From contig NZ_CP083439.1 in NCBI RefSeq assembly GCF_021919125.1, positions 1,798,001-1,862,000 of the forward strand: a stretch of DNA of 64,000 nucleotides. Direction: 5' to 3'. The notes beneath the pieces were generated by a model. The model was given only the letters and a program-made list of their open reading frames with translations. It was not told where the DNA came from and did no database searches. Of this stretch, positions 22,416-32,287 are shown piece after piece. Each line of letters begins with the position of its first letter. The first letter of the stretch is position 1. Both the position numbers and the translations under genes were made by a program. The stretch comes from Clavibacter sp. A6099. Its GTDB lineage: Bacteria > Actinomycetota > Actinomycetes > Actinomycetales > Microbacteriaceae.

Positions 22416-24368
22416 ATGGGAATCCTCGAGACGATCACGGGACCCCGGGACCTCGACCGGCTGAGCCGCGAGCAGATGCTCGCGCTCGCCACCGAGATCC
22501 GGCAGTTCCTCGTCGCCGAGGTCTCCAAGACGGGCGGCCACCTCGGGCCGAACCTCGGCGTCGTCGAGACGACGCTCGCCATCCACCGGGTCTTCGACTC
22601 GCCGAAGGACCCCATCGTCTTCGACACCGGCCACCAGTCCTACGTGCACAAGCTGCTCACGGGGCGGCAGGACTTCTCCCGGCTCCGCGAGTCCGGCGGG
22701 CTCGCCGGCTACCCGCAGCGCGCGGAGTCGGAGCACGACATCGTCGAGAGCTCGCACGCGTCGAGCTCGCTGAGCTGGGCGGACGGCATCTCGCGCGCGT
22801 TCGAGATCACCGGCCAGGACGACAGGCACGTGGTCGCGGTCGTGGGTGACGGCGCCCTCACGGGCGGCATGACGTGGGAGGCGCTCAACAACATCTCCGA
22901 CGACAACACGCGGAAGCTCATCATCGTCGTCAACGACAACGGCCGCTCCTACGCGCCGACCATCGGCGGCATGGCCCGGTTCCTCAACACCGTGCGCACA
23001 CGCCGCACCTACCGGGGCCTCTACGAGACGAGCCAGCGCGTGTTCGGCGTCTTCGGGGCGCCGGGCGACAGCCTCTACCGCGGCCTCCGCGGCGGGCTGC
23101 ACGGGTTCCTCACGCGCGTCACCGACAACGAGGCCCTGTACTCCAACCTCGACATCAAGTACCTGGGGCCCATCGACGGGCACGACCAGCAGGCGATGGA
23201 GGAGGCCCTCGAGCAGGCGCGCGACTACGGCGCGCCCGTCATCGTGCACGCGATCACGGAGAAGGGCCGCGGCTACGCGCCCGCGCGCCGGGACGTCGCG
23301 GACCAGTTCCACGCCGTCGGGCAGATCGACCCGGAGACGGGGGAGCCGATCGACCCGTCGCAGGCCGTCAGCTGGACGAGCGTCTTCGCGGACGAGATCC
23401 TGGCCCTCGCCGACGAGGATCCGCGCATCGTCGGCATCACCGCGGCGATGCTGCGTCCGGTGGGCCTGCACAGGTTCGCCGCGAAGCACCCGGATCGCGT
23501 GCACGACGTCGGCATCGCCGAGCAGCACGCCGTGACGAGCGCCGCGGGACTCGCCTACGGCGGCCTCCACCCGGTCGTCGCCCTCTACGCGACCTTCGTC
23601 AACCGCGCGTTCGACCAGGTGCTCATGGACGTCGCGCTGCACCGCGCCGGCGTGACCTTCGTGCTCGACCGGGCGGGCGTCACCGGCCCCGACGGGCCGA
23701 GCCACCACGGCATGTGGGACCTCGCGCTGCTGCAGATCGTGCCCCACATCCGCCTCAGCGCCCCGCGCGACGCCACGCGCCTCCGCGAGGAGCTGGGCGA
23801 GGCCGTCAAGGTCGACGACGGGCCCACGGTCGTGCGCTTCTCCAAGGGCAACGTCGGGGACGAGATCGAGGCGCTGCGCCGTCTCGACGACGGGGTCGAC
23901 GTGCTGCACGAGTCGGTGTCACGGGACGTGCTCATCGTCACCGTGGGCCCCATGGCGGCCATGGGCATCGAGGTGGCCGAGCGCCTCGCCGCGCAGGGCA
24001 TCGGCGCGACCGTAGTGGATCCGCGCTGGGTCGTGCCCGTGCCACGCAGCGTCGTCGAGCTCGGCGGCAGCCACCGCCTCGTCGTGACGATCGAGGACGG
24101 GGTCGTGGTCGGCGGAATCGGCACGCGGATCCGCCAGGACCTCCGCGAAGCCGGCATCGACACGGGCGTGACGGAGCTGGGCCTCCCGGACGAGTTCCTC
24201 GACCACGGCACGCGCTCGCAGATCCTCGAACGCGTGGGCCTCACCCCGCAGCACATCGCCCGCGACGTCGTCGCCCAGGTGCTCGGCAGCCGCGTGCCGT
24301 CGGCACGGCCGCTGCCCGAGGACGTCGATCGCGTCGCCATGCGCGCGGAGGACGACGAGCAGGCCTGA
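22416..24368 (+). CDS. dxs: 1-deoxy-D-xylulose-5-phosphate synthase
   Basis: First enzyme of the methylerythritol phosphate route to isoprenoids; joins pyruvate and glyceraldehyde 3-phosphate using thiamine diphosphate. It is 650 residues long. TPP-binding motif GDGALTGGMTWEALNNI starts near 147 and ends with IIVVNDNGRSY near 169; the transketolase pyrimidine domain has VGIAEQHAVTSAAGLAYGG near 364, and the C-terminal domain follows. The ATG at 22416 has GGAAGG eight bases upstream and is the family start. In this genome it probably supplies carotenoids, menaquinone and undecaprenyl carriers. Confidence 0.95.
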   Translation: MGILETITGPRDLDRLSREQMLALATEIRQFLVAEVSKTGGHLGPNLGVVETTLAIHRVFDSPKDPIVFDTGHQSYVHKLLTGRQDFSRLRESGGLAGYPQRAESEHDIVESSHASSSLSWADGISRAFEITGQDDRHVVAVVGDGALTGGMTWEALNNISDDNTRKLIIVVNDNGRSYAPTIGGMARFLNTVRTRRTYRGLYETSQRVFGVFGAPGDSLYRGLRGGLHGFLTRVTDNEALYSNLDIKYLGPIDGHDQQAMEEALEQARDYGAPVIVHAITEKGRGYAPARRDVADQFHAVGQIDPETGEPIDPSQAVSWTSVFADEILALADEDPRIVGITAAMLRPVGLHRFAAKHPDRVHDVGIAEQHAVTSAAGLAYGGLHPVVALYATFVNRAFDQVLMDVALHRAGVTFVLDRAGVTGPDGPSHHGMWDLALLQIVPHIRLSAPRDATRLREELGEAVKVDDGPTVVRFSKGNVGDEIEALRRLDDGVDVLHESVSRDVLIVTVGPMAAMGIEVAERLAAQGIGATVVDPRWVVPVPRSVVELGGSHRLVVTIEDGVVVGGIGTRIRQDLREAGIDTGVTELGLPDEFLDHGTRSQILERVGLTPQHIARDVVAQVLGSRVPSARPLPEDVDRVAMRAEDDEQA

Positions 24369-24382
24369 CCGCCCGTCGCACG

Positions 24383-24417
24383 GAGGAGGGCCCGGCCGAT
24401 TCGGCCGGGCCCTCCTC
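24383..24417. terminator. Bidirectional terminator between dxs and the fadB-type gene
   Basis: A perfect 17-bp inverted repeat, GAGGAGGGCCCGGCCGA, around a single central T (working loop about five bases), in the gap between converging genes. Confidence 0.88.
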
Positions 24418-24431
24418 ATGTGCAGACGGTG

Positions 24432-26561
24432 CTACTCCACGCCGCGGATCGGCGGGTGGTGGAACGTGTCGCCGAAGGCGCGGTCGCTCGCCCCGACGCG
24501 GTCGAGGTACGGCGTGAGGCCGCCCATCTGGAACGGGTAGCCGGCGCCGAGGATGAGGCACAGGTCGATGTCCTCGGCCGCGTGCACGACGTCGTCCTCG
24601 AGCATGCGGTGCACCTCGTCCGCGAGGCCCGTCTCGACGCGCTCACGGATCTCGTCGCTGGACATCGGATCGGTGCCGCCCTTCACGATGCGGACGGCCT
24701 CCTTGTCGAAGCCCGTGGGGCGGCCCTTGGCGTCGCGGGAGTAGATCCGCCCGAGGTCCGCCAGCCGGTGCAGGTTGGGGCTCTCGAAGAACCGGTCGGG
24801 GAACGCGGCGTGATGCGTGTCGAGCACGTGAGCACCCACCTTGAGTCCCACGAGCTCGAGCAGCTCGAACGGCGTCATCGGCAGGCCGAACGGCGCGAGC
24901 GACCGGTCGACGACCTCGAAGGGCGTGCCCGTGTCCACCGCGTGCATGGCCTCACCCAGCACCTTGGCCAGGATCCGGTTCACCACGAAGCCCGGCGTGT
25001 CCCGCGTGATGACGGCGTTCTTCCTCAGCGTCCTGGCGACCTGCATGGCCGTCGCGAGCGTCTCGTCCGTCGTCTGGGGCGTGCGCACGACCTCGATGAG
25101 CGGCATGACGGCCACGGGGTTGAAGAAGTGGAACCCGACCAGGCGCTCCGGGTTCGCGAGCCGCTCCCCGATGCGCTCGACGGAGAGGCTCGACGTGTTG
25201 GTCGCCAGGATCGCCGTCGCGGAGACGTGCTGCTCGATCTCGGCGAACACCTGCTGCTTCACGCCCAGCTCCTCGAACACGGCCTCGATGACCCAGTCCG
25301 CGTCGGCGAAGTCGGCCTTGTCGGTCGTGCCCGTGACGAGCGTCTGGAGCCGGTTGGCCTCGTCGGGGGAGATGCGCCCCTTCTCGGCGAGCTTCCGGAT
25401 CTCGCCGTGGATGCCGGCCACGCCGGTGTCGACGCGCGCCTGGTCGAGGTCCGTGATGACCACGGGCACCTGGAGCCTGCGCACGAACAGCAGCGCGAAC
25501 TGCGACGCCATGAGGCCGGCGCCGACGACCCCGACCTTGGTGACCTTGCGGGCGAGCGCCTTGTCGGGCGCTCCCGCCGGTCGCTTCGCGCGCTTCTGCA
25601 CGAGGTCGAACGCGTAGATGCTGGCGCGGAACTGGTCGCCCGAGATGAGGTCCGCGAGGGCCTCGTCCTCGGCGGCGAAGCCCTCCTCGCGCGACGTGGT
25701 CCTGGCGGCCTTGAGCAGCTCGAGCGCGCGATACGGCGATTGAGCGACCGTGCCGATGCGCTGCTCGAGCGACTTGCGGGCGATCCCGACGGCGATGTCC
25801 CACTTGGCGATGCGCTCGAGGCGGCCCGGTGCGTTGGGGCGCTTCACCTCGACGGCGCCGGAGATGACGCCGTCTGCCCAGCGGATCGACTGCTCGAGGA
25901 ACGACGCGGACGGGAAGGACGCGTCGGCGATGCCGAGCTCCATCACGTCGGCCGCCTTGAGCGTGCGGTTGTTCTTGAGCGGGTTCTCGATGATCACCTT
26001 GAGCGCGTTCTCGATGCCGATGAGGTTCGGCAGCAGCCACGCTCCGCCCCAGCCGGGGATGATGCCGAGGAAGACCTCGGGCAGCGCGATGGCGGGGACG
26101 GACTCGTCCACCGTGCGGTAGTCGGAGTTCAAGCCGATCTCGAGCCCGCCGCCGAGCGCGAGCCCGTTGATGAAGGTGAACGACGGCACGCCGAGGCGGT
26201 GCATGCGCCCGAGGGTGTCGTGACCGAGCTGCGCCATCTGGCGGCCGACCTCGCGGCTGGGGATCTCGCCCACCTTGCTGAGGTCCGCGCCCGCGGCGAG
26301 GATGAACGGCTTGCCCGTGATCGCGACGCCGCGGATCTCCCCGGCGGCCGCCCGGGCGACCAGGCCGTCCAGCGCGTCCGAGAGCTCCAGCAGGGTGGCG
26401 GGCCCGAGCGTGGACGGACGCGTGTGGTCGCGCCCGTTGTCGAGCGTGACGAGCGCGAGCACCCCGCCCGAGGGCAGCGGCACGTCGCGGACGAACGAGT
26501 GCGTGACGACCTCGTCGGGATCGAGCGCCACGAGCTCCCGGAAGCGGCTGGTGTCGGTCAC
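24432..26561 (-). CDS. Fused enoyl-CoA hydratase / 3-hydroxyacyl-CoA dehydrogenase (FadB type)
   Basis: Beta-oxidation multifunctional protein of 709 residues. The N-terminal crotonase domain (about 1-320) has the CoA/oxyanion stretch ITGKPFILAAGADLSKV near 82 and FINGLALGGGLEIGLNSDY near 129 with the catalytic Glu, then LPEVFLGIIPGWGG near 160. The dehydrogenase half starts with the NAD fold VGVVGAGLMASQFALL near 347 and has GFHFFNPVAVMPLIEVV near 488 with the catalytic His. The GTG start overlaps the thiolase stop, so the two subunits of the trifunctional system are translationally coupled. Confidence 0.92.
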   Translation of the reverse strand: MTDTSRFRELVALDPDEVVTHSFVRDVPLPSGGVLALVTLDNGRDHTRPSTLGPATLLELSDALDGLVARAAAGEIRGVAITGKPFILAAGADLSKVGEIPSREVGRQMAQLGHDTLGRMHRLGVPSFTFINGLALGGGLEIGLNSDYRTVDESVPAIALPEVFLGIIPGWGGAWLLPNLIGIENALKVIIENPLKNNRTLKAADVMELGIADASFPSASFLEQSIRWADGVISGAVEVKRPNAPGRLERIAKWDIAVGIARKSLEQRIGTVAQSPYRALELLKAARTTSREEGFAAEDEALADLISGDQFRASIYAFDLVQKRAKRPAGAPDKALARKVTKVGVVGAGLMASQFALLFVRRLQVPVVITDLDQARVDTGVAGIHGEIRKLAEKGRISPDEANRLQTLVTGTTDKADFADADWVIEAVFEELGVKQQVFAEIEQHVSATAILATNTSSLSVERIGERLANPERLVGFHFFNPVAVMPLIEVVRTPQTTDETLATAMQVARTLRKNAVITRDTPGFVVNRILAKVLGEAMHAVDTGTPFEVVDRSLAPFGLPMTPFELLELVGLKVGAHVLDTHHAAFPDRFFESPNLHRLADLGRIYSRDAKGRPTGFDKEAVRIVKGGTDPMSSDEIRERVETGLADEVHRMLEDDVVHAAEDIDLCLILGAGYPFQMGGLTPYLDRVGASDRAFGDTFHHPPIRGVE

Positions 26562-27766
26562 TTGGTCCTCTTCCTCTTGCCGGTGAAGTGCGGGTTCTCC
26601 CAGATGACGCTGCCGCCCTGGCCGAGGCCGACGCACATCGCCGTGAGGCCGTAGCGGACCTCCGGGTGCTGCTCGAACTGGCGCGCGAGCTGGTTCATGA
26701 GCCGGACGCCGCTGGACGCGAGCGGGTGGCCGACGGCGATCGCGCCGCCGTACTCGTTGACGCGCGGGTCGTCGTCGTCGATCCCGAAGTGGTCGAGGAG
26801 GCTGAGCACCTGGATGGCGAACGCCTCGTTGAGCTCGAAGAGCCCGATGTCGTCGATCGTGAGCCCGGCCTTGCGGAGCGCCTTCTCGGTGCTCGGCACG
26901 GGGCCGATGCCCATGATCTCGGGCTCGACGCCCGCGAACGCGAAGGAGACCAGGGTCATCTTCGGCGTGAGGCCGAGCTCCTTCACCGCGTCGCCGCTCG
27001 CGAGCAGGGCGGCCGTGGCGCCGTCGTTGAGGCCCGACGAGTTGCCGGCCGTGACGCGACCGTGCGGGCGGAACGGGGTGCGGAGCCCGGCGAGCCCCTC
27101 GAGCGTCGTCTCGGGGCGCATGGCCTCGTCGCGCGTCGCGAGCCCCCAGCCGCTCTCGGAGCGCGTCGCGACGGGCACGAGGTCCGGCTGGATCTCGCCG
27201 TTCGCGTACGCGAGGGCTGTCTTCTGCTGGCTCGCGAGCGCATAGCGGTCGGCGCGCTCGCGGGTGAGCGACGGGAAGCGGTCGTGGATCCGCTCGGCCG
27301 TGCTGCCCATGTTGAGGGCGTCCTGGCTCACGAGCCGCTCTGCGAGGAAGCGCGGGTTCGGATCGGCGTCGAAGCCCATCGGGTGGCGGCCCATGTGCTC
27401 GACGCCGCCCGCGATCGCGAGGTCGTATGCGCCGAACGCGATGCCGCCCGCGGTCGCCGTGACGCTCGTCATGGCGCCGGCGCACATCCGGTCGATGGCG
27501 AAGCCGGGCACCGAGCGGGGGAGCCCGGCGAGGAGCGCGGCCGTGCGGCCGAGGGTGAGGCCCTGGTCGCCCGTCTGGGTCGTGGCCGCGATGGCGACCT
27601 CGTCGATCCGGTCCTTCGGCACCCGAGGGTTCCGTTCGAGCAACCCGATCATGGCCTTCACGACCAGATCGTCGGCGCGGGTCCGCCAGTACATGCCCTT
27701 CTCGCCCGCTCGTCCGAACGGGGTGCGGACCCCGTCCACGAAATGGACTTCGGCTCTCTCGACCAC
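26558..27766 (-). CDS. Acetyl-CoA C-acyltransferase (thiolase, FadA type)
   Basis: Thiolase of 402 residues that cleaves 3-ketoacyl-CoA, the partner of the overlapping FadB-type protein. The nucleophile is Cys95 in IDRMCAGAMTS. The C-terminal active-site motifs are LFELNEAFAIQ near 313, AVGHPLASSG near 350 with the catalytic His, and TAMCVGLGQGG near 380 with the second Cys. GTG start preceded by a purine-rich stretch. It is the first gene of the pair; 71 bases separate it from the end of rnd, with no clear hairpin between. Confidence 0.93.
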   Translation of the reverse strand: MVERAEVHFVDGVRTPFGRAGEKGMYWRTRADDLVVKAMIGLLERNPRVPKDRIDEVAIAATTQTGDQGLTLGRTAALLAGLPRSVPGFAIDRMCAGAMTSVTATAGGIAFGAYDLAIAGGVEHMGRHPMGFDADPNPRFLAERLVSQDALNMGSTAERIHDRFPSLTRERADRYALASQQKTALAYANGEIQPDLVPVATRSESGWGLATRDEAMRPETTLEGLAGLRTPFRPHGRVTAGNSSGLNDGATAALLASGDAVKELGLTPKMTLVSFAFAGVEPEIMGIGPVPSTEKALRKAGLTIDDIGLFELNEAFAIQVLSLLDHFGIDDDDPRVNEYGGAIAVGHPLASSGVRLMNQLARQFEQHPEVRYGLTAMCVGLGQGGSVIWENPHFTGKRKRTK

Positions 27767-27837
27767 TGACGCCTCCTCGCATCGATTTCCCCCACCCTAG
27801 GAAGAAGCCGTACGGGAGCCGAATCCGTTGACTGTTC

Positions 27838-29340
27838 CTACGAGGCCCCGTCGTCGCTCGCGTCGTCGGCTTGGTCGGCATCGACAAAGGCCGCCGCCAC
27901 CGGAGCGGCCGTCGCCTCGATCTGCCAGGGGCGCGCACCCCACGACTCGAGCGCCGTCGCGACGGCCTCGGGTGCGAGGTCGTCGGGCGGCGTCCACGCG
28001 ACGCGACGCAGCACCTCGGGCGTGAGGAGGTTCTCCTGCGGCACGCCCATCTCGGTCGCGACCTCCTGCACGACGACGCGCGCCCGCTTGAGGCGGCGGT
28101 CGGCAGCGGGGTCCCTGTCGGCCCAGGCCTTCGGCGGCGGCATGGTCTCACCCGTGCCGCGCAGCTGCGGGAACTCGGTCGCGGCGAGGCCCCGCTCCAC
28201 CGCGGCCCACCAGCGGTCGATCTCGCTGCGGCTCGCGCGGCCCGAGAACTCGCGCACCGCGGCGAGGTCGCGCTTCGTCTGCGGCAGGACCCGCGCGACC
28301 GCGACGAGCGAGCCGTCGGGGACGAGGCGGCCGGGGCTCGTGTCGACCTCGCGCGCGTAGGCGTCGCGGGCCTCCCACAGCTCCTTCGCGACCGCGAGGT
28401 TGCGGCCGCCGCGGATGCCGTGCAGGCCGCTGAGACGACGCCACGGCTCCACCCGCGCGGGCTTCGCCTCCTTGGCGATGGTCGCGGCGAACTCCTGCTC
28501 CGCGATGCCGGTCTTGCCCTGCTCCTCGAGGCGGCGGGCGATCTCGTCGCGCACGTCGACGAGCAGCTCCACGTCGAGCGCGGCGTAGACGAGCCAGGCG
28601 CGGGGGAGCGGGCGGGTCGACCAGTCGGCTGCGGAGTGCTCCTTGGCCAGGTGGATCCCGAGCAGCTCCTCCACGACCGTGCCGAGGCCCACGCGGGGCA
28701 GGCCGAGCAGTCGCGAGGCGAGCTCGGTGTCGAAGATCCGCTGCGGGTCGAGGCCCACCTCGCGGAGGCAGGCGAGGTCCTGGCTCGCCGCGTGCAGCAC
28801 CCACTCGACGTCGCGGATCACCTCGTCGAGCTCCGAGAAGTCGCCCACGGCGGGCGGGTCGAACAGGAACGTGCCGGCACCGCGGCGGAAGACCTGGATG
28901 AGGTACGCGCGCTGGCTGTAGCGGAAGCCGGATGCGCGCTCGGCGTCGACCGCGATGGGACCGGTGCCTGCGGCGATCGCCTCGACGGCGCGCAGGTACT
29001 CCTCGCGCGTGTCGATGACGGTCAGGTCGCCCGTGGCGGCGGCCTCGCGGAGGGGCTTCCGAGCGGGGGCTGCGGTCTCCGCGACCCGCGCGCGAGCGGG
29101 TGCGTCGACGGGCGCGGAGTCGGGTGCCGGCGCGGAGATCGGCGCGGCAGCCGCGGCGGCCGCGGTCCGCCGGGTGCGCGTCCGGCTCCGGGCGGCGACC
29201 GCGTCGGTGGCGGTGGATCCCGGCACGTCGGAGAACAGGGACGCGCCCATGGCCGGGCGGCTCAGACCGGCGGGAGTCGGCGGGACGGCGGCGTCGCCGC
29301 CGGTCGCGTCGGGGTCGGGGATGTCGGACGGGGCGTTCAC
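27838..29340 (-). CDS. rnd: Ribonuclease D family 3'-5' exonuclease with HRDC domain
   Basis: A 500-residue RNA-processing exonuclease. Residues 1-90 are Ala/Pro-rich and probably disordered. The DEDD nuclease domain follows: PIAVDAERASGFRYSQRAY near 122 (Asp/Glu pair), VLHAASQDLACL near 174, IFDTELASRLLG near 192 and LVYAALDVELLVD near 244. The HRDC RNA-binding domain lies around 300-400. The GTG start overlaps the DUF3000 stop. The N-terminal extension makes the exact start less certain than the domain call. Confidence 0.88.
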   Translation of the reverse strand: MNAPSDIPDPDATGGDAAVPPTPAGLSRPAMGASLFSDVPGSTATDAVAARSRTRTRRTAAAAAAAPISAPAPDSAPVDAPARARVAETAAPARKPLREAAATGDLTVIDTREEYLRAVEAIAAGTGPIAVDAERASGFRYSQRAYLIQVFRRGAGTFLFDPPAVGDFSELDEVIRDVEWVLHAASQDLACLREVGLDPQRIFDTELASRLLGLPRVGLGTVVEELLGIHLAKEHSAADWSTRPLPRAWLVYAALDVELLVDVRDEIARRLEEQGKTGIAEQEFAATIAKEAKPARVEPWRRLSGLHGIRGGRNLAVAKELWEARDAYAREVDTSPGRLVPDGSLVAVARVLPQTKRDLAAVREFSGRASRSEIDRWWAAVERGLAATEFPQLRGTGETMPPPKAWADRDPAADRRLKRARVVVQEVATEMGVPQENLLTPEVLRRVAWTPPDDLAPEAVATALESWGARPWQIEATAAPVAAAFVDADQADDASDDGAS

Positions 29341-29933
29341 GTCCGGGTGCGTCGCGCTGATAGCAGTGTCACTCCTTCGCCCGCGGGAGGGAGCCCTGCG
29401 AGCATGCACAGTAGTTCCCCCCAGCCTTCCACATGGGCGGTCACGTCGGCGTCCGCCGGTGTCCACGAGGCGCGCAGCTCGATCTTGGCGCCGCTGCCCT
29501 GGCGGGCCAGCTCGCCGTAGCCGGTCGAGATGATCCGGGTGGCGGTCCCGGACGGCGAGGAGTACCGGGCACCGCGGGAGGCGAGGCCGTCGACCAGCCA
29601 CGACCAGGCCACGTCGGCGAGGAACGGATCCGTCCCCATGTCGGTCTCGAGCGGCGCCTGCGCGAAGCAGACGACGCGGAACGCGCCGCCCCATGCCTCC
29701 GGCTCCTCGGGGTCGTGCAGCAGGATGAAGCGGCCGGTGCCGAGCTCCGAGTCGGAGGCGTGGCCCGAGGGCGACACGTCGGCGGCGAGGGCGACGGCGT
29801 ACGGCGCCAGGTTGCTCGAGGGCGACGGGATCTCGGTCAGCACGAGCTCGGATCGGGTGGTCGCGCGCCGCAGCGCGTCCAGCGCCGCGCGGAACTCGGG
29901 CGGATCCTCGGCGCTGTCACGGGTGTCTACCAC
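29337..29933 (-). CDS. DUF3000 family protein
   Basis: A 198-residue soluble protein conserved in actinobacteria, almost always upstream of rnd; function unknown. The core includes ELVLTEIPSPSSNLAPYAVAL near 29, GRFILLHDPEEPEAWGGAFRVV near 67 and DPFLADVAWSWLVDGL near 101. No membrane segments or cysteine clusters. GTG start without a strong ribosome-binding site; the four-base overlap with rnd suggests co-expression. From memory the same pair occurs in mycobacteria (Rv2680-Rv2681). Confidence 0.85.
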   Translation of the reverse strand: MVDTRDSAEDPPEFRAALDALRRATTRSELVLTEIPSPSSNLAPYAVALAADVSPSGHASDSELGTGRFILLHDPEEPEAWGGAFRVVCFAQAPLETDMGTDPFLADVAWSWLVDGLASRGARYSSPSGTATRIISTGYGELARQGSGAKIELRASWTPADADVTAHVEGWGELLCMLAGLPPAGEGVTLLSARRTRT

Positions 29934-30027
29934 GTGTGCAGACTATGGTCCGCCTCGCTCCGGCCCGGGAGCCACGCCGCGACGGTTCCGCGTGGGGGCC
30001 GCCCTCGATGGCCGCGCGACCAGGGGA

Positions 30028-30774
30028 TCAGCCCCGCCGCATCGCCCAGCGCGCGTAGGTGCGGTGGTCGTCGTCGACGAGCAGCTGGTCGAGCCGCATC
30101 GGCGCGTGGACGCCGGAGCCCGCCGGCACGAGCGGCGTCAGCGGCGTCACGAGCTCGGGCGAGGTGGTAAGGCAGAGCTCGTCGACCCGTCCCGCGGCGA
30201 TGAGGGACGCGGCGAGCGCCGGCCCGCCCTCGCACACCACGTGGGTCAGGCCGCGACCGCGGAGCGCGTCGACGACGTCATCGCCGGACATGCGCCCGTC
30301 GGCCGCGGCGCCCAACGGCACGGACACGATCTCCGCCGGCACGCCGCCGAGCGTCGCGATGGCGCGGTCGCGCGCCTCGGGCGGGCAGAGCACGAGGAGG
30401 CGGCCCTCGGCGGCGTCCGGGTCGAAGCGGTGACCCTCCAGATCGCCCGACGAGGTGGCGACGGCGAGGGGCGTCCGGCGGGGGAGGACGTAGCGCTCGG
30501 CGCGCACCGTGCCGGCCCCCACCAGCACGACGTCGGCGAGCTCGCGGATGACGCCGAGGATCCGCCGGTCGACGACGCTGGAGAGGCTGTCGGACGTGCC
30601 GTCCGCGCCGATCACGCTGCCGTCGACCGACGCCACGAAGTTGAGGCGGACGTGGTCGGCGGATCCCGGACGGTAGAGGTCCTCCAGCCACTCCCTCGTC
30701 CCGTCGTCGTCCAGCCCGCGTGGCGCGGACTCGTCGCCCGGCCCCGGCACGGGGAGGACCCGCGTGATCCTCAT
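30028..30774 (-). CDS. RibD C-terminal-type pyrimidine reductase family protein
   Basis: A 248-residue protein with the dihydrofolate-reductase-like fold of the RibD reductase domain. Motifs seen: VRLNFVASVDGSVIG near 42, RILGVIRELADVVLVGAGTVRAERY near 71, and THVVCEGGPALAASLI near 183. In riboflavin synthesis such domains reduce the ribosyl-aminopyrimidine, but no other rib gene is here and there is no deaminase domain, so a riboflavin role is not shown. The ATG overlaps the sufE stop, making it the last gene of the rhodanese-sufE unit. Confidence 0.85.
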   Translation of the reverse strand: MRITRVLPVPGPGDESAPRGLDDDGTREWLEDLYRPGSADHVRLNFVASVDGSVIGADGTSDSLSSVVDRRILGVIRELADVVLVGAGTVRAERYVLPRRTPLAVATSSGDLEGHRFDPDAAEGRLLVLCPPEARDRAIATLGGVPAEIVSVPLGAAADGRMSGDDVVDALRGRGLTHVVCEGGPALAASLIAAGRVDELCLTTSPELVTPLTPLVPAGSGVHAPMRLDQLLVDDDHRTYARWAMRRG

Positions 30775-31211
30775 CCGGCGAGCCGCTCGCGCACCTGCCG
30801 CTTGACCCGCCCGAGCATCGCCGTCATGCCGCGCATGCGCAGCGGCGACACGGCGGCGTCGAGCCCGATGGTGGACGGGTAGTCGTCGGGCACGGCGAGC
30901 ACCACGTCCGCGGGGAGCCCATCGAGGCCCTGCGCCAGGATCGACGCGAACCCGCGGCTCGTCGGCGCCTCGGCCGGCGCCTGGGCGTGCACGTGCACGT
31001 CGCCGTCGACGACCTCCACGAACATGAACACGGGCGACTGGCACTCCTCCACGCGCTCGAGGAGGTCCGGGTGGTCGGCGTACCGCGCCGGCAGCTCGGG
31101 CAGCTCGTTGCTGAAGTCGAGCAGGAGGAGGAGCCGGTCGCGCTGCTCCAGGGCGAGGAAGTCGTCGCGGATCTCGGCGAGCGCCGCGGGCAGCTCTGGG
31201 GATCCGGTCAT
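30771..31211 (-). CDS. sufE: SufE family sulfur-acceptor protein
   Basis: A 146-residue cysteine desulfurase partner. SufE takes persulfide sulfur from SufS onto one cysteine; the acceptor is Cys57 in [11 protein letters not shown]. Other family stretches are [14 protein letters not shown] near 28 and [16 protein letters not shown] near 85. It sits between a rhodanese and a RibD-like reductase with four-base overlaps both sides, so the sulfur source could be either the rhodanese or a desulfurase elsewhere in the genome. Confidence 0.92.
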   Translation of the reverse strand: MTGSPELPAALAEIRDDFLALEQRDRLLLLLDFSNELPELPARYADHPDLLERVEECQSPVFMFVEVVDGDVHVHAQAPAEAPTSRGFASILAQGLDGLPADVVLAVPDDYPSTIGLDAAVSPLRMRGMTAMLGRVKRQVRERLAG

Positions 31212-32119
31212 CGGGCGGGCAGCTCCCCGGGCTCGGCGCCCTGGACGATCGGGACGCGCACGGCGGAGCCCCACTCGGTCCAGGAGCCGTCGTAGTTGCG
31301 GACGCCCTCGAAGCCCAGCAGGTGCGTCAGCACGAACCACGTGTGGCTCGAGCGCTCGCCGATGCGGCAGAGGACCACGACGTCGTCGCCGTCGCCGAGG
31401 CCGGCGCCCTCGCGGTACACCGCGTCGAGCTCGGCGCGGGTCTTGAAGGAGCCGTCCTCGGCCGCGGCCTTCGCCCACGGGACGTTCTTCGACGTGGGGA
31501 TGTGGCCGGCGCGGAGCGAGCCCTCCTCGGGGTACGCCGGCGCGGTCGTGCGCTGTCCCGTGTACTCCTCGGGGCTGCGGACGTCGATGAGCGGGTTCCC
31601 GAGGTGCGCGAGCACGTCGTCCTTGAACGCGCGGATCTCCTCGTCGCGGCGCTCGACGACGGGGTACTCGACCGGGGCGACCTCGGGGCGGTCGGTCGTG
31701 GTCGGGCGACCATCGGCGATCCACTTGTCGCGGCCGCCGTCGAGCAGGCGCACGTCCTCGTGGCCGAACAGCGTGAAGACCCAGAGGGCGTACGCGGCCC
31801 ACCAGTTGCTCTTGTCCCCGTAGATGACCACCGTGCTGTCGCGCGCGATGCCGCGCTCGGACATCAGCTGGGCGAACCGCTCGCCGTCCACGTAGTCGCG
31901 CTGCACGGGGTCGTTGAGGTCGGTGTGCCAGTCGAGCTTCACGGCGCCGGGGATGTGGCCCGTCTCGTAGAGCAGCACGTCCTCGTCGGACTCGACGACC
32001 ACGAGACCGGGCGTCAGGGCCCCGTCGGCGAGGCGCTCCTGGAGCCAGTCGCCGCTGACGAGCCGCTCCGGGTGGGCGTACTCGGCGAACCTGGGGGTGG
32101 TGTCCGGCTCGACGGCCAT
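31208..32119 (-). CDS. Thiosulfate/mercaptopyruvate-type sulfurtransferase (tandem rhodanese)
   Basis: A 303-residue protein with two rhodanese domains. The first (about 20-140) is catalytically dead, having no Cys in its active loop ([14 protein letters not shown] near 97). The second (about 155-290) has the active Cys251 in [14 protein letters not shown]. The CRIGERS loop is typical of the actinobacterial CysA/SseA-type thiosulfate sulfurtransferases. Its stop overlaps the sufE start, linking persulfide formation and transfer. ATG start, divergent from zapE across 168 bases. Confidence 0.92.
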   Translation of the reverse strand: MAVEPDTTPRFAEYAHPERLVSGDWLQERLADGALTPGLVVVESDEDVLLYETGHIPGAVKLDWHTDLNDPVQRDYVDGERFAQLMSERGIARDSTVVIYGDKSNWWAAYALWVFTLFGHEDVRLLDGGRDKWIADGRPTTTDRPEVAPVEYPVVERRDEEIRAFKDDVLAHLGNPLIDVRSPEEYTGQRTTAPAYPEEGSLRAGHIPTSKNVPWAKAAAEDGSFKTRAELDAVYREGAGLGDGDDVVVLCRIGERSSHTWFVLTHLLGFEGVRNYDGSWTEWGSAVRVPIVQGAEPGELPAR

Positions 32120-32287
32120 GGGGCTCTCCTGATCTCGCGGCCGGAGGGGCCGCGCTGGGTGGGACGCGGATTAGTCTGGTGGGTGTTCCGCGGGCACCAA
32201 GCGCCGCGCGTCGACCACCGTCAACGGTAACGGTTCGGCCCGCGCGGGACTTCCCTGCACCGCCACATGACAGCCGGAGACCCACCT